Assembly: GCA_964458655.1 (NCBI GenBank) | Contig: CAYWJT010000036.1 | Location: forward strand, 1 to 28,655 | Direction of reading: 5' to 3' | DNA length: 28,655 bases | DNA from: CAYWJT01 sp964458655 | GTDB lineage: Bacteria; Acidobacteriota; Aminicenantia; Aminicenantales; Saccharicenantaceae | In this document: piece by piece, positions 7,786-14,465 of the stretch | Layout: the number at the start of each line of letters is the position of its first letter | Position numbering within the stretch: position 1 is the first letter of the stretch | Translations under genes and position numbers: made by a program | The notes under the pieces: model-generated | What the model saw: only the letters and a program-made list of their open reading frames with translations | The model's database searches: none | Told to the model about the DNA's origin: nothing

Positions 7786-8460
7786 TCATGGGAAGCGCGG
7801 CCGGCGGTCCTCGATGACCTCGACGTCGTCCGGGACCTTGAGACTGAACGTCCCGGCTGGCAGGCTGCTGTTGAGCCGGATCTTTCTGAAGACGTACTCG
7901 CGCTTGTTGCCCGCCCACTCCATGAAGATGGCCCGGCGCAGAAGCCAGGTCCGGCCGTCGACCTCGAGCAGAAGGTGCGAGAATTCGCCTTCCTCGCGCG
8001 GCGTCAGCTTGAGCTGGCGGACGCCGGTGTTGTTGGTGGGGAAGCTGACGGCCTCGACGGAGTAAGCCTCCAGGATGGACCTCGTGCCGAGCAGGATGCC
8101 GATGATGTCCGACCGGTAGGCCTCGGCGGGGACGCGGCTTCTGACGAGCTGCTTTTCAGCCGGGATGTACATCTCGAACAGGCCGTCTTTGACCAGGAAG
8201 ACCTTGGGCTCGGGCCTGCTGTATTCCCAGCGCATCAGGTCCGGCTTGGCGAAAAGAAGCTCGCCCGACTCGATGAGAGGGTCGGCCACGGCGGCCGCGA
8301 AGTGGAGTTGGGTGAACTCGGCCCGCAAGGTCCTGGTCGAGGCGATGGCCTTCTCCAGGTTCTGGACGACCTGCCTGACCGCCGGCGACTGGCCGTCGGC
8401 GGGTGGAGCGGAGAGCAGGACGGCGCCGGTCAGGATGAGGAAGAGGGCGACTCGCTTCAT
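7786..8460 (-). CDS. LolA-like outer-membrane lipoprotein carrier family protein
   Basis: The 224-residue product has a signal peptide (MKRVALFLILTGAVLLSAPP) and then the LolA-like half-barrel fold. This is seen in TLRAEFTQLHF, SGELLFAKPDLMRWEYSRPE and the alternating strands that follow. LolA shuttles lipoproteins across the periplasm; relatives of this fold also act as envelope-stress sensors (RseB). Being the first gene of an operon with an ECF sigma and an anti-sigma factor favours a link to envelope stress, but a true LolA cannot be excluded. ATG 8460 is chosen because it starts the signal peptide; an in-frame codon at 8586 lies beyond the promoter. An extended -10 box sits only 7 nt before this ATG, so the mRNA is probably almost leaderless. 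Confidence 0.8.
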   Translation of the reverse strand: MKRVALFLILTGAVLLSAPPADGQSPAVRQVVQNLEKAIASTRTLRAEFTQLHFAAAVADPLIESGELLFAKPDLMRWEYSRPEPKVFLVKDGLFEMYIPAEKQLVRSRVPAEAYRSDIIGILLGTRSILEAYSVEAVSFPTNNTGVRQLKLTPREEGEFSHLLLEVDGRTWLLRRAIFMEWAGNKREYVFRKIRLNSSLPAGTFSLKVPDDVEVIEDRRPRFP

Positions 8461-8467
8461 GCCGCCA

Positions 8468-8476
8468 ATTATAGCA
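8468..8476 (-). promoter_or_regulatory. Extended -10 promoter of the LolA-like/sigma operon
   Basis: On the minus strand, TGCTATAAT (8476 to 8468) is a perfect extended -10 box. There is no recognisable -35, which extended -10 promoters can do without. The expected start of transcription is about 8461, one base before the ATG. Confidence 0.6.
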
Positions 8477-8547
8477 TACCGCGCGGCTCCGCCGGCCGGG
8501 GCAGGCGCTACGTGAGGGAAAGCGGAAGAACGCCGCCCTGTTCCGCG

Positions 8548-8576
8548 TTGTCGGCCCACCCGGCTTCTGGTATAAA
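8548..8576 (+). promoter_or_regulatory. Promoter of the sodium/solute symporter gene
   Basis: TTGTCG at 8548-8553 and TATAAA at 8571-8576 are 17 bp apart, and a TG at 8568-8569 makes the -10 an extended one. Transcription would start near 8583-8585, at the ATG at 8585, so the message should be leaderless or nearly so. Confidence 0.6.
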
Positions 8577-8584
8577 TAGCCGTC

Positions 8585-9994
8585 ATGGACGGAGGCTTGG
8601 TAGCGGCCCTGACTCTGTACGCGGCCGGGCTGCTGGCGTTGGGACTCCGGCCTGCCGGCAGTCTGGCAGGCCTGGACGCTTTTTTCCTGGCCGGCCGCAG
8701 GCTAGGCGCCTGGCGCGTGGCCTTCTCCCTGACCGCGTCCTGGGCCGGCGCCGCCTCTCTGCTAGTTTCGACCGACGAGGCTTACCGCGGCGGGCTGAGC
8801 GCCGTCTGGCTCGTCGGCGTGCCAGCCGTGGCCACTCTGCTCGTGTTCCTGCCGCTCAGCGGCCGAATCAGGGCGCAGGCCGGCCGGACGCTCGGGGAAA
8901 TGGTCGGGGATGCCTACGGACGGCCGGCGCGGGCGGCGACTTCGTTCCTCATCGTCTGGTACATGGCCGTTCTGGCGGCCTCGCAGATGGTGGCGCTGGG
9001 AGCTTTCCTCAAAGCCTTCCTGGGCGTGAACCGTATGGTCGGGGTCTCGCTCGCCGCGGCGCTCGTTTTCCTGTATTCGGGCGCCGGCGGGCTGGTCGCG
9101 GTGGCGCGCACCCACGTCCTCCAGTTCTTCCTGCTCCTTGCCGGGGTCGCCGCGCTCCTGGCCTCGCTCCTCGGCCGGGTCCAGGCCGGGGCGGTCGGCC
9201 GGGCCGCCGCCGCGGCGGGCAAAGACGATTATTTCTATATATTCGATGGGTTCAGTAGTAAATGGCTGATAGCGCTGTCCTTCGTCCTGGCCTGGACGGT
9301 CTCGCCCATCGCTTGGCAGAGGATGCAGGCGGCCCGGTCGGGGCGGGCGGCCCGAACAGGGCTCGCCGGAGCCGCGCTCTGCCTCGGCCTTTTTTACGCC
9401 GGCGTCACGGCCGCGGGCATGCTCATGCTGCCGGCCCTGGAGGGGGCTTCCGTGGAGGGCCCGGTCATATCCGCCTACGTCACCAGCTTCGGCGGTCCGT
9501 TCCTCCTCTACGCCGTTTTCCTGTCGGTGACCGCGGCCATCATGTCCACGCTCGACGCCGCGGTCAACGCCGGCGCCTTCTCTCTGGCGGCCGACGCCCT
9601 CCGACTCGGCCTGTTCCGGGAGGGCCGTCCGGCGCGGGCCGCGCTGGGCCCGCTAACGACGCTGGTCGTCGTCGCCTGCGCCTCGGCCGTCGCCATGCGC
9701 TTCGAAGGCATCCTGCAGACGCTCGGCCTGGCGGCCAAGGTCATGGCCGAGGGCCTGTTCATACCCGGCATGGCCGCCCTGTTCCTCAAGAGGCGGTCGC
9801 CGCTCGCCGGGACGCTGAGCCTTTTCGCGGGCGGCGGCTTCGCCCTATGCGGCTTCCTGCAGGAGGCCGGCCTGGTAAGCGCGGGCCTTCCCGTCTGGCC
9901 CTATTCGCTCCTGCCGGGTGTCGGCCTGAGCGCCGCCGCGTTCCTGTGCGGCTTCCTCATAAAAAAGGGGACAGGTACCCTATTAAAGTTTTAA
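8585..9994 (+). CDS. Sodium/solute symporter (SSS family)
   Basis: The 469-residue protein is almost entirely hydrophobic, with about 12-13 predicted membrane helices. This is the size and pattern of sodium:solute symporters, which have a LeuT-like fold. Landmarks are FFLAGRRLGAWRVAFSLTAS in the first core helix and IMSTLDAAVNAGAFSLAADA in the eighth, where the Ser/Thr/Asp residues line the Na2 site. The substrate (sugar, amino acid, carboxylate) cannot be told. There is no ribosome binding site before ATG 8585, in line with a leaderless mRNA. The last codons, GTGTLLKF and the stop, coincide with a REP-like motif, so the extreme C-terminus may be derived from a repeat. Confidence 0.88.
   Translation: MDGGLVAALTLYAAGLLALGLRPAGSLAGLDAFFLAGRRLGAWRVAFSLTASWAGAASLLVSTDEAYRGGLSAVWLVGVPAVATLLVFLPLSGRIRAQAGRTLGEMVGDAYGRPARAATSFLIVWYMAVLAASQMVALGAFLKAFLGVNRMVGVSLAAALVFLYSGAGGLVAVARTHVLQFFLLLAGVAALLASLLGRVQAGAVGRAAAAAGKDDYFYIFDGFSSKWLIALSFVLAWTVSPIAWQRMQAARSGRAARTGLAGAALCLGLFYAGVTAAGMLMLPALEGASVEGPVISAYVTSFGGPFLLYAVFLSVTAAIMSTLDAAVNAGAFSLAADALRLGLFREGRPARAALGPLTTLVVVACASAVAMRFEGILQTLGLAAKVMAEGLFIPGMAALFLKRRSPLAGTLSLFAGGGFALCGFLQEAGLVSAGLPVWPYSLLPGVGLSAAAFLCGFLIKKGTGTLLKF
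9967..9979 (+). repeat. REP-like motif at the 3' end of the symporter gene
   Basis: GGGGACAGGTACC here is identical to the reverse complement of 22594-22606 in the repeat upstream of tRNA-Leu. This sequence type is widespread and often associated with REP elements mobilised by RAYT (TnpA_REP) transposases. No inverted partner is visible nearby, so it is a solitary half site. Confidence 0.6.
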
Positions 9995-10242
9995 ACGCCA
10001 GAAAAAGCGGACAGTCGCCGACCGCCTCCCGACAGCGCCTGGCGGGCGCCGCCCGTTTGAAATTCGGGAGCAGGCGCCGAACATATGCCAACTGCCGCCG
10101 GGCGTTATCCGTCCCCGGTTTTCTTCCTTCCCGGCTGTCTTTTCACCCTACGAGACTTACAATCTGAGAGCAGACCCGCAGCCTCCCATCCCACCAATTA
10201 ACCCAAACCTGCCGCACTATTCGTCCTAGAGCTTTTATCGGC
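9995..10242 (+). other. Intergenic region without a gene
   Basis: About 250 bp lie between the symporter stop and the next promoter. I see no convincing ORF, RNA or terminator. A degenerate copy of the REP-like motif may be present near 10006-10022 (GCGGACAGTCGCCGACC). Confidence 0.5.
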
Positions 10243-10270
10243 TTGACTTTTCCCGTGAATCAGGTAGAAG
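10243..10270 (+). promoter_or_regulatory. Promoter of the RMD-like TPR gene
   Basis: TTGACT at 10243-10248 and TAGAAG at 10265-10270 are 16 bp apart. The TTG of this -35 box could be misread as a start codon for the gene that follows. Confidence 0.55.
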
Positions 10271-10290
10271 TAAGGGGACGTGGAGGGAAA

Positions 10291-11079
10291 ATGAACAAAA
10301 GAATCCCGGCTGTTCTCTTGACCCTGATCCTGGCGCTCGCGTCTCTGGCCTCGGCCCAGACGGCCGCCGAGCACATCAGCCTCGGCGACGAGGCCTACGC
10401 GGCGCTCGACGACCAGAAGGCCCTCGACCACTACTTGGAGGCCCTCAAGGCCGAGCCCAACAATTACGAGGCCCTCTGGAAGGCCTCGCGGGCCTACGTC
10501 GACCTGGCCGACCTCATCAAGGCCGCCAACAAGGACGACGAGAGCCGCAAGATGAAGATGTACACTGAGGCCACCTCGCTGGCCCGCAAGGCCGTTGCCT
10601 ACGGCCCGAACAGCACCTGGACCCACTTCCAGCTCGCGGCCGCCAACGGCAAGAGGCTGCTCATGCTGGGCAAGAAGGAGCAGATCGACGCTTCCAAGGA
10701 GGTCCGGGCCGAGATCGACAAGGCCCTGGCCCTGGACGCTTCCAATCACCTGGCCTACCACGCCCTCGGCCGCTGGCACAGGCGCATGGCCGAGATCGGC
10801 GGCGCCAAGCGCTTCTTCGGGGGCCTCATCTACGGGTCCATCCCCAAGGGCTCCTTCGAGGAGTCGGAGAAGAACCTGCTCAAGGCCGTCGAGCTCGCGC
10901 CCGACTACATCAACCATCACCTCGAGCTCGGCCGGACATACGTCGCCCTGGACAAGTTCGACCGGGCGGCCGAGGAGTTCCAGAAATGCCTGGACCTCCC
11001 CAAGCAGACCTCCAAGGACGGTGTGCTGAAAGAGGAGGCGCAGGAGGAGCTCAACAAGCTCAAGACGCGCCGTAAGTAG
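10291..11079 (+). CDS. Exported TPR protein resembling the RMD (regulator of microtubule dynamics) family
   Basis: The 262-residue product has a cleavable signal peptide (MNKRIPAVLLTLILALAS...ASA) followed by helical TPR-like repeats over the rest of its length. The distinctive part is LGRWHRRMAEIGGAKRFF and IPKGSFEESEKNLLKAVEL. It resembles the hallmark region of the eukaryotic RMDN proteins and their bacterial relatives: a Gly-Arg-Trp helix, a hydrophobic turn, then a TPR. This comparison is from memory. The start is ATG 10291 after GGAGGG; the frame is open to TTG 10243, but that codon is part of the -35 box. It is a single gene whose stop touches the stop of the convergent AMMECR1 gene. 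Its role in the periplasm is unknown. Confidence 0.8.
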   Translation: MNKRIPAVLLTLILALASLASAQTAAEHISLGDEAYAALDDQKALDHYLEALKAEPNNYEALWKASRAYVDLADLIKAANKDDESRKMKMYTEATSLARKAVAYGPNSTWTHFQLAAANGKRLLMLGKKEQIDASKEVRAEIDKALALDASNHLAYHALGRWHRRMAEIGGAKRFFGGLIYGSIPKGSFEESEKNLLKAVELAPDYINHHLELGRTYVALDKFDRAAEEFQKCLDLPKQTSKDGVLKEEAQEELNKLKTRRK

Positions 11080-11631
11080 CTAAGCCTCCTCGCCGAACAC
11101 CTGGGCCGCGAAGACCTCGATGCGGGCGCCTTTCTTCCAGGCGTCCGGCTCCAGTCCGGCCTTGAGGCAGCCGTGCCTGAGGAAGGTTTCCCGGTCCCAA
11201 CCGTATTCCAGCGGCACCTGCGGCAGGAGCAAACCCTGTTGATGTCCGCGCGAGATGATGATGCCGTGCCGGCCCACTTCGACCTGGCCCGGGTCGGCCA
11301 CGGTTTCGGGCAGGTCGAGCACGGAGACCTCGATCCTCAGCCGGCCCAGCTCTTCCGGCCTAAGGGGTTCGAAGCGGAAATCCTCCGCGGCGGCCGCGAC
11401 CGCCGTTTCCATGATGGTCTGATAAAGGGGCTTGTAAGGCAGAGGGTAGCCGATGCAGCCCCGCAGCTCGCCGTCGACCTTGAGGGTGACGAAGGCCCCG
11501 CGCTTCTCTCTGAGCTTTCCGGGTTCGACCTTGACCTCCGGCGGAACGCCGGTCCGGAGGAAACCCTCGACGGCCCGGCGAGCCAGCTCGAGGCAGAACC
11601 GCTTTTCCTCTTCGGTCAGTCGCTCACTCAT
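11080..11631 (-). CDS. AMMECR1-domain protein (AmmeMemoRadiSam system protein A type)
   Basis: The 183-residue protein matches AMMECR1 over nearly its full length. It has the family hallmark LRGCIGYP at residues 56-63, the preceding GAFVTLKVDG strand, and FRFEPLRPEELGRLRIEVSVL. The biochemical function of AMMECR1 is not established. In many prokaryotes it occurs with Memo and a radical SAM enzyme, but neither is present in this window. Its start overlaps the end of the upstream small gene by 8 bp, so the two are translationally coupled. The ORF is complete and ends directly against the convergent TPR gene. Confidence 0.9.
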   Translation of the reverse strand: MSERLTEEEKRFCLELARRAVEGFLRTGVPPEVKVEPGKLREKRGAFVTLKVDGELRGCIGYPLPYKPLYQTIMETAVAAAAEDFRFEPLRPEELGRLRIEVSVLDLPETVADPGQVEVGRHGIIISRGHQQGLLLPQVPLEYGWDRETFLRHGCLKAGLEPDAWKKGARIEVFAAQVFGEEA

Positions 11632-12034
11632 GGCGTTTCCCGGCCGCCGGCCGCCTGAGGCCCGCGGCGGCGAAGAAGAACCGGCCGTCGAATTCGACGG
11701 CGCCGGGCCTTATTTCCAGGTCCTTGGGGCGCGGCCGTATTTCGAGCAGGACCCGGCCTAAGAACGCGGGGTTGAGGAAAGCCCGCCGCTCCCGAGTCCC
11801 GGGCCGGACGATGAAAGCGCCTAGCACCTCTCCGTTCACGGCGCGCGAAACCCTTTCCAGGGCCGCGGCCGGGTCCTTTTTCCCGACCGGGGAGCCGAGC
11901 GGGAACAGGCGCTCAGCGAACAGGACCGGTCCCCTGCGGTGGCCGATGACCAGGCCCCACGCGCCCGGCCGGGGCTCGAGGGCGGCGAGCGTCGCCAGGT
12001 CCCGCTCCGCCTCCCGGGTCAAATACATGTCCAC
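11624..12034 (-). CDS. Small protein of unknown function, possibly a degenerate JAB/MPN fold
   Basis: This gene encodes about 136 residues from GTG 12034, or 134 from ATG 12028. I do not recognise it with confidence. The pattern GAWGLVIGHRRGPVLFAERL followed by NGEVLGAFIVRPGTRERRAF is reminiscent of the strand order of JAB1/MPN (JAMM) domains. The catalytic His-x-His of JAMM proteases is absent, reading AFIVRP instead, so it would be an inactive relative at best. The frame is open to ATG 12082, but that part overlaps the promoter. A TATAAT box places the transcription start exactly on GTG 12034, so this start is preferred. It is coupled to the AMMECR1 gene by an 8-bp overlap. Confidence 0.65.
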   Translation of the reverse strand: MDMYLTREAERDLATLAALEPRPGAWGLVIGHRRGPVLFAERLFPLGSPVGKKDPAAALERVSRAVNGEVLGAFIVRPGTRERRAFLNPAFLGRVLLEIRPRPKDLEIRPGAVEFDGRFFFAAAGLRRPAAGKRHE

Positions 12035-12040
12035 GTCCGG

Positions 12041-12069
12041 ATTATAGAACAGGGCGGCAGTCCAGGCAA
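12041..12069 (-). promoter_or_regulatory. Promoter of the AMMECR1 operon
   Basis: On the minus strand, TTGCCT (12069 to 12064) and a perfect TATAAT (12046 to 12041) are separated by 17 bp. The standard +1 position falls on G12034, the first base of a GTG codon in frame with the gene. Confidence 0.65.
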
Positions 12070-12098
12070 CTGCTGGCTCCATAGATCCGGCAACCGCC

Positions 12099-12128
12099 TT
12101 GACTCGGGCCGGCCTTACGCCGTATCAT
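12099..12128 (+). promoter_or_regulatory. Promoter of the MBL-fold hydrolase/xer operon
   Basis: TTGACT at 12099-12104 and TATCAT at 12123-12128 are 18 bp apart. The standard +1 position is 12135, the G of the GTG start codon, so the mRNA is expected to be leaderless. Confidence 0.65.
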
Positions 12129-12134
12129 CGGCCC

Positions 12135-12767
12135 GTGGAAACAGGGCTTGGCCTGGAGCTGGTCATCGTCGGCGCGCTGGAGACGAACTGCTACATCGTC
12201 TACTGCCGGGAAACGCTGGAGTGCGCCCTCATCGACCCCGGCGCCGAGGCCGAAAGGATCTTCTCGGCCGTCACGGCCCTGAAGCTCAGGCCGACCCTGC
12301 TTCTGAACACCCACGGCCATATCGACCATACCGGGGCCAACAGGGACATCACGGAGCGCTACGGCGTCCCTTTCCGCATCCACGCCGGCGACCTCGAGCT
12401 GCTCCAGTCGACCGATTACGTCGAGCTCAGCCTGATGCTCGGAGCCAGGCAGTCGCCCGCCCCCGACTCCTTCCTCAACGAAGGGGACGAAGTCGCCGTG
12501 GGCCGGCAAAGCCTGCGCGTCATACACACACCGGGCCATACTCCCGGCAGCGTCTCGCTTTACGGCAACGGCCTGCTCTTTTCCGGCGACACCCTCTTCT
12601 GCGGCGGTTTCGGCCGGACCGACCTGCCCGGCGGCTCCTGGAAGGACCTCAAGCGCTCCATCGAGGAGCACATCATGGTCCTGCCGGAAGAGACCGTCGT
12701 CCTGCCCGGCCACGGGCCCCGGACCACGATCGGCGAGGAGAAGCTGAGCAACCCGGTCTTCGCATGA
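12135..12767 (+). CDS. MBL-fold metallo-hydrolase, glyoxalase II-like
   Basis: The 210-residue protein carries the full metallo-beta-lactamase metal-binding set: THGHIDH (HxHxDH), the later His in HTPGHTPGSV, the Asp in FSGDTLFCGGFGRTD, and the C-terminal PGHGP. It lacks the C-terminal helical domain of classical glyoxalase II. It is best called a hydroxyacylglutathione-hydrolase-like protein whose thioester or other substrate is unknown. The frame is open to TTG 12099, but that codon is the -35 box. GTG 12135 is therefore the likely start, exactly at the predicted transcription start, with no ribosome binding site. The stop overlaps the xer start (ATGA). Confidence 0.88.
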   Translation: METGLGLELVIVGALETNCYIVYCRETLECALIDPGAEAERIFSAVTALKLRPTLLLNTHGHIDHTGANRDITERYGVPFRIHAGDLELLQSTDYVELSLMLGARQSPAPDSFLNEGDEVAVGRQSLRVIHTPGHTPGSVSLYGNGLLFSGDTLFCGGFGRTDLPGGSWKDLKRSIEEHIMVLPEETVVLPGHGPRTTIGEEKLSNPVFA

Positions 12768-13666
12768 CCAAGCCCGAGCTCCATCCCGAAGAGTCGCTCA
12801 GGCTCTTCCTGCAGTATCTGGCGGTGGAGAAGGGGCTGGCCTCGAACACCTTGCTCTCCTACGAGAACGACCTGGCCCGCTTCCTGGCCTTCCTGAAGAA
12901 GGAGCGCGTCCGCTGGCCCGCCGTCACCGAGGAGACGCTCATCCGCTTCATCCATGCTCAGAGCCGCGGCGGGCTTTCGGCGAGGTCGCTCGCGAGGCGC
13001 GTCTCGGCCCTCAAGTCCTTCTTCCGCTTCCTCGCGCTCGGTGGCGTTATGAAGAAGAGCCCGGCGGCCAGGCTCTCCGCGCCTTCGACCTGGAGGTCGC
13101 TGCCCAAGGTCCTGAGCGTGGAAGAGGTCGAGAAGCTGCTGGCCGCGCCGGCCGGGGACAAGCCGCAGTCTGTGCGGGACAGGGCTCTGCTCGAGGTCCT
13201 CTACGGCGCCGGCCTGCGTGTTTCCGAGGCCGCCTCGCTGCGCCTCGAGGACGTCAACCTCGAGGACGGGTTCCTCATAGTCTTCGGCAAGGGCGGCAAG
13301 GAACGGGTCGTGCCCGTCAACAGGACGGCCTCAGGCTGCGTCGCGAAATACCTGAAAGAGGCGCGGCCGCTGCTCGTCAAGGGCGACGAGCGCAGCCTGT
13401 TCCTGACCCGCCTGGGACGGCCGTTCACGAGACAGGGGGTCTGGAAGGTTTTGCGCCGGTACGCGCTGAAAGCCGGACTGGGCGGCAAGGTGCACCCGCA
13501 CGTCCTGAGGCACTCCTTCGCCACCCACCTGCTCGAGAGGGGGGCGGACCTGCGGTCGGTCCAGTTGATGCTCGGTCACAGCCAGATCACGACCACCCAG
13601 ATCTACACCCATGTGAGCGGCGAGCGGCTCCGCCGCGTCTACGACCGCTACCATCCCCGGGCCTGA
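12764..13666 (+). CDS. Tyrosine recombinase of the XerC/XerD family
   Basis: The protein has 300 residues, as expected for Xer recombinases, which resolve chromosome dimers at dif sites. The N-terminal SAM-like core-binding domain spans residues 8-100 and the catalytic domain about 115-295. All active-site residues are present: R152 in GAGLRVSE, K176 in FGKGGKE, H246-x2-R249 in HVLRH, H272 in LGHS and the nucleophile Y281 in IYTHV. TTTQIYTHV is more typical of XerD than of phage integrases. No dif-like site or prophage is nearby, so a housekeeping role is likely. The start ATG overlaps the hydrolase stop; a longer open frame from 11939 is not coding. Confidence 0.9.
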   Translation: MTKPELHPEESLRLFLQYLAVEKGLASNTLLSYENDLARFLAFLKKERVRWPAVTEETLIRFIHAQSRGGLSARSLARRVSALKSFFRFLALGGVMKKSPAARLSAPSTWRSLPKVLSVEEVEKLLAAPAGDKPQSVRDRALLEVLYGAGLRVSEAASLRLEDVNLEDGFLIVFGKGGKERVVPVNRTASGCVAKYLKEARPLLVKGDERSLFLTRLGRPFTRQGVWKVLRRYALKAGLGGKVHPHVLRHSFATHLLERGADLRSVQLMLGHSQITTTQIYTHVSGERLRRVYDRYHPRA

Positions 13667-14373
13667 GCGGGCGGCGCCGCGCCCGGTCCAGTCCTTTCCC
13701 GTATCTCGACGGTCGCTTCTACTCTGTGTTCGTTCTCGTAGACCGACGTGCCGCTTCCGCCGGGCCAGGGCTTACGCGCGGTGTAGGTCCATTCATAGCT
13801 TCCGGAGAATCTTCCTTCTCTCATCTTATCGAGAGGGACGGCCACCAGGTTCGAACCCTTCGTGACCGACCTGTCGTACGCCGACGGCGAGCCGGTCGGC
13901 CCGGCCCTGGAGGCCGGGAATTCCAGCCTGACCTTTTTTTGCCGTGGTCCGAGAGGGACACTGACCCCTTCGGCCTCGAATTCGACGAAGAGCATGTCCG
14001 CCTCGCGCGAAACGAGTTTCAGCTTGAGCGAAGGCCGGCCCCCGGCCTCGGCCTCGCCGGCGGTACCGGCGCCGCCCGGGCCTTCGTAAGCCTCGCTCAT
14101 TTTCCAGAGGCGCTCTTCGGTCCCGGCCCTGTAAACGATGAAATCGTCGTCGTCCTTCTCGAGGAAGCCCAGCCAGGCGGCGGCAAAGGCGTATTCGCCC
14201 TCGGCCTTGAAGGCGCCGTCCGCCAGTCGGTAGCGGCCGGACAGGGAGACCGTGAGGACGAGGGCGAACCTGTCCTGCGGCGGTAGCTCTCCGCCGGCGG
14301 GCTCCACGCCCGGGACAAGGAGCAGTCCGGCCGCAAGCGCGTAGCAAAGCGTTCTCCGAAGCTCCGGGCCCAT
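13648..14373 (-). CDS. Exported protein of unknown function
   Basis: The 241-residue product starts with an Arg-containing hydrophobic signal peptide (MGPELRRTLCYALAAGLLLV). Most of the rest is predicted beta-strand with charged loops and a Gly/Ala/Glu-rich low-complexity stretch around residues 97-113 (GPGGAGTAGEAEAGGR). I do not recognise a family. ATG 14373 is preceded by GAGG at a good distance, and a divergent promoter lies upstream. Its 3' end overlaps the convergent xer gene by 19 bp. It shares its promoter region with the efflux operon and may be regulated by the same TetR protein, but nothing in the sequence proves that. Confidence 0.7.
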   Translation of the reverse strand: MGPELRRTLCYALAAGLLLVPGVEPAGGELPPQDRFALVLTVSLSGRYRLADGAFKAEGEYAFAAAWLGFLEKDDDDFIVYRAGTEERLWKMSEAYEGPGGAGTAGEAEAGGRPSLKLKLVSREADMLFVEFEAEGVSVPLGPRQKKVRLEFPASRAGPTGSPSAYDRSVTKGSNLVAVPLDKMREGRFSGSYEWTYTARKPWPGGSGTSVYENEHRVEATVEIRERTGPGAAPPAQARGW

Positions 14374-14413
14374 GTCATGCCTCAGCGGCCGCGACGGCGG
14401 TCCCGGCCCGGAT

Positions 14414-14441
14414 TTTATAACTTTGCCGGGACGCTTGACAA
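14414..14441 (-). promoter_or_regulatory. Promoter of the exported unknown protein
   Basis: On the minus strand, TTGTCA (14441 to 14436) and TATAAA (14419 to 14414) are 16 bp apart, giving a start near 14407. Its -35 box occupies the same bases as that of the divergent tetR promoter. Confidence 0.55.
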
Positions 14442-14463
14442 ATAACGGGCCTCCCGCTATATT
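14435..14463 (+). promoter_or_regulatory. Promoter of the tetR-efflux operon
   Basis: A perfect TTGACA (14435-14440) and TATATT (14458-14463) are separated by 17 bp. Transcription would start near 14470, inside the palindromic operator. Confidence 0.8.
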
Positions 14464-14465
14464 GG

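Noticed and set aside
11939..13666. A 575-codon open frame reading through the MBL region into xer
   Set aside because: Only the part from 12764 encodes the recombinase. The upstream part is out of frame with the hydrolase, which has all its metal-binding motifs, and is Arg/Pro-rich noise.
12764..13666. The tyrosine recombinase as the integrase of a prophage or genomic island
   Set aside because: Its length and C-terminal motif fit housekeeping XerC/D, it is coupled to a metabolic-type hydrolase, and there are no phage genes or attachment-site repeats near it.
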